A stretch of DNA of 8,336 bases from positions 1-8,336 of the forward strand of contig JAJZKY010000169.1 of NCBI GenBank assembly GCA_021803885.1, in the 5' to 3' direction. Below, piece after piece: positions 7,201 to 8,336 of this stretch. This DNA is from Planctomycetota bacterium (GTDB lineage: Bacteria; Planctomycetota; Phycisphaerae; WQYP01; JAJZKY01). Both the position numbers and the translations under genes were made by a program. The notes beneath the pieces are model-generated. The model saw nothing but the letters and a program-made list of their open reading frames with translations. It was not told the DNA's origin and searched no databases. Position 1 is the stretch's first letter. Each line of letters begins with the position of its first letter.

Positions 7201-7370
7201 ATACTCTTGAGCAGCAAGCGATCGCCGTAGGTTTAAATGGTCACGAGGCTGTAGTCAGCAGTAACCATGGACAAGCCCACGGCCAAGCTCGCAAGATCAT
7301 ATGGAACTTAAAGAAAGGCCGGGCAGGCTTGATATTTATACAACCGCGTGGGACCATCTCCACACCGTAG
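4245..7370 (+). CDS. lptC: Very long LptC-like membrane-anchored protein with OstA-like repeats
   Basis: A 1041-residue periplasmic protein held by one N-terminal helix (about residues 4-22). Residues about 45-140 look like the LptC jellyroll: YKTKGMAHLVVEV, then PQGTLEYVLRARQA, YLLTEPSMQFF and IIASDMGDVYVN. LptC anchors the LPS transport bridge to the LptBFG transporter. Two Ala/Pro/Ser-rich linkers (about 222-264 and 293-329) flank a short strand-rich piece, VYRLDFIDHVKALLG. The remaining 700 residues contain loosely repeated OstA/LptA-like units, such as ILWRKSMRYLGTTHQALFIG and AFAWSQSLRYHGATGVLSLR. Typical LptC is about 190 residues, so this one is about five times longer. Acidic residues are rare (about 43 by hand count, near 4%), with none at all from 500 to 651. 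The gene starts 47 bases after kdsC with a poor ribosome binding site. The LptC assignment rests on the N-terminal domain plus synteny; the function of the C-terminal part is inferred. Confidence 0.75.
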   Translation: MKNKILLYFVTLLVVVIVFAWIKGDFFGSGDWRISHRPVHPIPVYKTKGMAHLVVEVRSPQGTLEYVLRARQALPKGNGRYLLTEPSMQFFSSGNQSTIIASDMGDVYVNQVGGAMSSHVYPRKGKLFGRPTITMGPVQSFIPGVRKRQPQQMQIQFSRPVSFNYQQGVIKSSGAIHLRSDQADFDGVGLTAQINLPHKKLTYLRIDRGIRLVLRHAYNPGGVATTSAASPLVVGGAPPAKPATGPVVPAKSASPSASASSAPVVYRLDFIDHVKALLGRQQIQAPRFVIYFGTGSAAPPPPTPTKTVAPGPSVAPPPSTAPRVPSNHADDLFLTWNGPMIMRPELPHRTHLLGPKDIFFEARGQVGHPVRMTDGKTISALAQEMTYQTQPQILKLLAAPGAAVTLKSSHFGTAHCAQLTLNRLTNQVFLAGPGTAARRMPHAATGSDWHATWQKSVDLQLAPSLDSRQPGRSNLELRRAILLGKAQVKSAGLSIQGDELAAWLTASGLAHQPQALQRLLARGHVLVTSQIAAAKGASVKGSRMTCHQLVIQSARLPGHQTLTPQSLVAIGHVHLKLVQTAANRGSVIYRIVTPHLTAALAPSHVQAHHLAHSSVSAQRFTVTRFSAAQGVQLRINNMGRPIVATAAAMSGDRRTGIVHLTGGPAADSSTWATIAQQGNFIAGPNLMLQQKAQSIRARGPGKFVILRKKSANGAVKPGVQILWRKSMRYLGTTHQALFIGHVRAKLLSRPDQQSRLACHQLAILLARPKSTHPDVSDQLRLVDLQASAAAGRRLHALNASFNPRGLLQTRLYLQSNSLHYNALLRRLTVAGPGQMSLEDYRGESSAQRQAAAKTSHANALHQPRGQSAFAWSQSLRYHGATGVLSLRGHVRMVYQPLHPLQAAMFGAVDAAKQAQHPAAPGNARRAGLILLDCQRLMARLTRPRPTQTSAMELGMGGPLKLDFVQAQAAALEIMGIRMTADVMKFNTLEQQAIAVGLNGHEAVVSSNHGQAHGQARKIIWNLKKGRAGLIFIQPRGTISTP
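4908..5231 (+). other. Ala/Pro/Ser-rich linker coding region in the LptC-like gene
   Basis: Residues about 222-264 and 293-329 are low-complexity, dominated by Ala, Pro, Ser, Thr and Val, with the run AAPPPPTPTKTVAPGP in the second. They flank a 28-residue strand-like piece that resembles an OstA unit. They probably form flexible spacers between the LptC-like head and the long repeat region. DNA in the second linker is very C-rich. Confidence 0.6.
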
Positions 7371-7403
7371 ACGCCAGCGGCCAAGGACGAGTCGGATTTA
7401 CTT

Positions 7404-8336
7404 ATGCCAAAGCCAGAATTGATCTGGAAAATTGCGGTCACTTTATGTCTGGCATGCGGTGGCGGCGCCCCGAGCGCCCGTGCGGCTGCCGGTACCGCTA
7501 CACCGCCAGCCTCCGGTAACGTCCGGGCCGCAGCCACATCTCAGCCTCGCTCCTCCAGGCCATCCACCCAGACCATCCCCGCCTCGGTACACGCCATTTA
7601 CCAGAATGTTAAAACCGTCGCCAGTTTCGGTTCCAACCGCTCAGCCGGCACTCTAGGAGCCCAACGAACGGCCACTTTTTATGCCAAAAAACTCACTGCC
7701 GCCACCGGCAAGGCGGTGTGGCGTCAACCGTTTTCCATGGCGGTGCCGCAAACCCAATTTTGCCAAGCAATCGAACCAAAACATCCCAGCACCCCCATCC
7801 GACTCTATCTCATGCGCCCTTGTGGGGGGCAACTTGCGGCGCTGTCCAATCACCAGCCCCATACCGCAAGAGTGGTCTATGTCAGGCACGGCCGATTGCC
7901 GGAGCTGCGCGGACTTCAAATTGCTCATGCCTGGGTGGCCATGGATATCTCCGGCGCTCACAACTGGGTCACCATAGCCGGGCTGGGCGCCCGCGGCATC
8001 ATTTTTCTCGGCTCCACCAAAAGCACCTTCCCCGACTTTGCCCTCACCACCACAACCGTCCCGGTAACCATTCCACGATTCTATACCCAGCATGCGGGCG
8101 TGGTGGCGGCCATACGCTCCGGTAAAATCCGGCAACTTAAAATTCAATGGCACGCCCAGTGGGTACACCGCATCGGCGAAAATCTGCTTTGTCTTATTCC
8201 GCCAGCCGCAGCCACTTCAACCAGCAACTCCACACCGCACCAATCCCTGATTATTCTCACGGCCCGTTACGATGCTTCCAGTTGTGTCTTGGGCCAGAGT
8301 CCGGGGGCACAGCAGGACATGGGAGCGGCCATTCTA
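7404..8336 (+). CDS. Exported M28-peptidase-like protein, probably lacking the zinc site; 3' end beyond the window
   Basis: An open frame of 311 codons with no stop before the right edge. Residues 1-27 form a signal peptide (IWKIAVTLCLACGG, then a likely cut near ARAAA). Residues about 60-103 (NVKTVASFGSNRSAGTLGAQ, then AKKLTAATG) match the N-terminal helix and R-x-x-GT pattern of M28 metallopeptidases. About 155-245 resembles a PA-type insert, with VVYVRHGRL and ARGIIFLG. The catalytic domain begins near 258 (GENLLCLIPP) and reaches SLIILTARYDASS and SPGAQQDMGAAIL. In active M28 enzymes these read AHYDS and PGAxDNxSG and supply zinc ligands; here the His is Arg288 and the expected Asp is Gln. 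The protein is therefore probably not a zinc peptidase, though the remaining ligands lie outside the window. Only eight acidic residues occur in 311. The gene starts 33 bases after the LptC-like stop, in the same frame, so it is probably cotranscribed. The ATG at 7404 has only a weak GGA ahead of it. Confidence 0.8.
   Translation, partial: MPKPELIWKIAVTLCLACGGGAPSARAAAGTATPPASGNVRAAATSQPRSSRPSTQTIPASVHAIYQNVKTVASFGSNRSAGTLGAQRTATFYAKKLTAATGKAVWRQPFSMAVPQTQFCQAIEPKHPSTPIRLYLMRPCGGQLAALSNHQPHTARVVYVRHGRLPELRGLQIAHAWVAMDISGAHNWVTIAGLGARGIIFLGSTKSTFPDFALTTTTVPVTIPRFYTQHAGVVAAIRSGKIRQLKIQWHAQWVHRIGENLLCLIPPAAATSTSNSTPHQSLIILTARYDASSCVLGQSPGAQQDMGAAIL

Noticed and set aside
7653..8168. Minus-strand ORF (171 codons) at the right end
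   Set aside because: It is antisense to the open M28-like frame, which has a signal peptide and family motifs, so it is not a separate gene.

Overview
The window looks like chromosomal DNA of a Gram-negative, LPS-making bacterium of moderately high GC. My best guess is a planctomycete of the Phycisphaerae type. This rests on the flavour of the symporter, the very long LptC-like protein and the divergent M28-like protein. No rRNA or other decisive marker is present, so the placement is inference. The two long exported proteins are strikingly poor in Asp and Glu while the cytoplasmic enzymes beside them are not, which suggests an acid-exposed periplasm.

Layout. At the left edge, on the minus strand, are the first 25 codons of a class V aminotransferase of the cysteine desulfurase family. 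A divergent intergenic region of about 370 bases follows, with a plausible sigma70-type promoter and a nested stem-loop. Everything after it reads rightward. First comes a sodium:solute symporter (450-2183) and, after a strong ribosome binding site, a 76-residue protein with two membrane segments (2250-2480). A gap of 108 bases leads to kdsD (arabinose-5-phosphate isomerase, 2589-3614) and kdsC (KDO-8-phosphate phosphatase, 3691-4197). Next is a 1041-residue membrane-anchored LptC-like protein with OstA-like repeats (4245-7370). Last is an exported M28-peptidase-like protein that runs off the right edge (7404-8336) and has no stop codon inside the window.

How the genes fit together. kdsD-kdsC-lptC is the same order as the E. 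coli kdsD-kdsC-lptC-lptA-lptB locus: two steps of KDO sugar synthesis, then the inner-membrane anchor of the LPS transport bridge. Here the LptC-like protein is about five times the usual length and appears to carry its own LptA-like jellyroll repeats. The position where lptA would be expected is taken by a peptidase-fold protein whose zinc-binding motif is altered. The symporter and small membrane protein upstream look like a separate transport pair read in the same direction.

The most interesting points are the enlarged LptC-like protein, the probably inactive M28-like protein beside it, the 152-residue stretch without any acidic residue, and the symporter/small-protein pair. No rRNA, tRNA, CRISPR array, insertion sequence or phage gene was seen.
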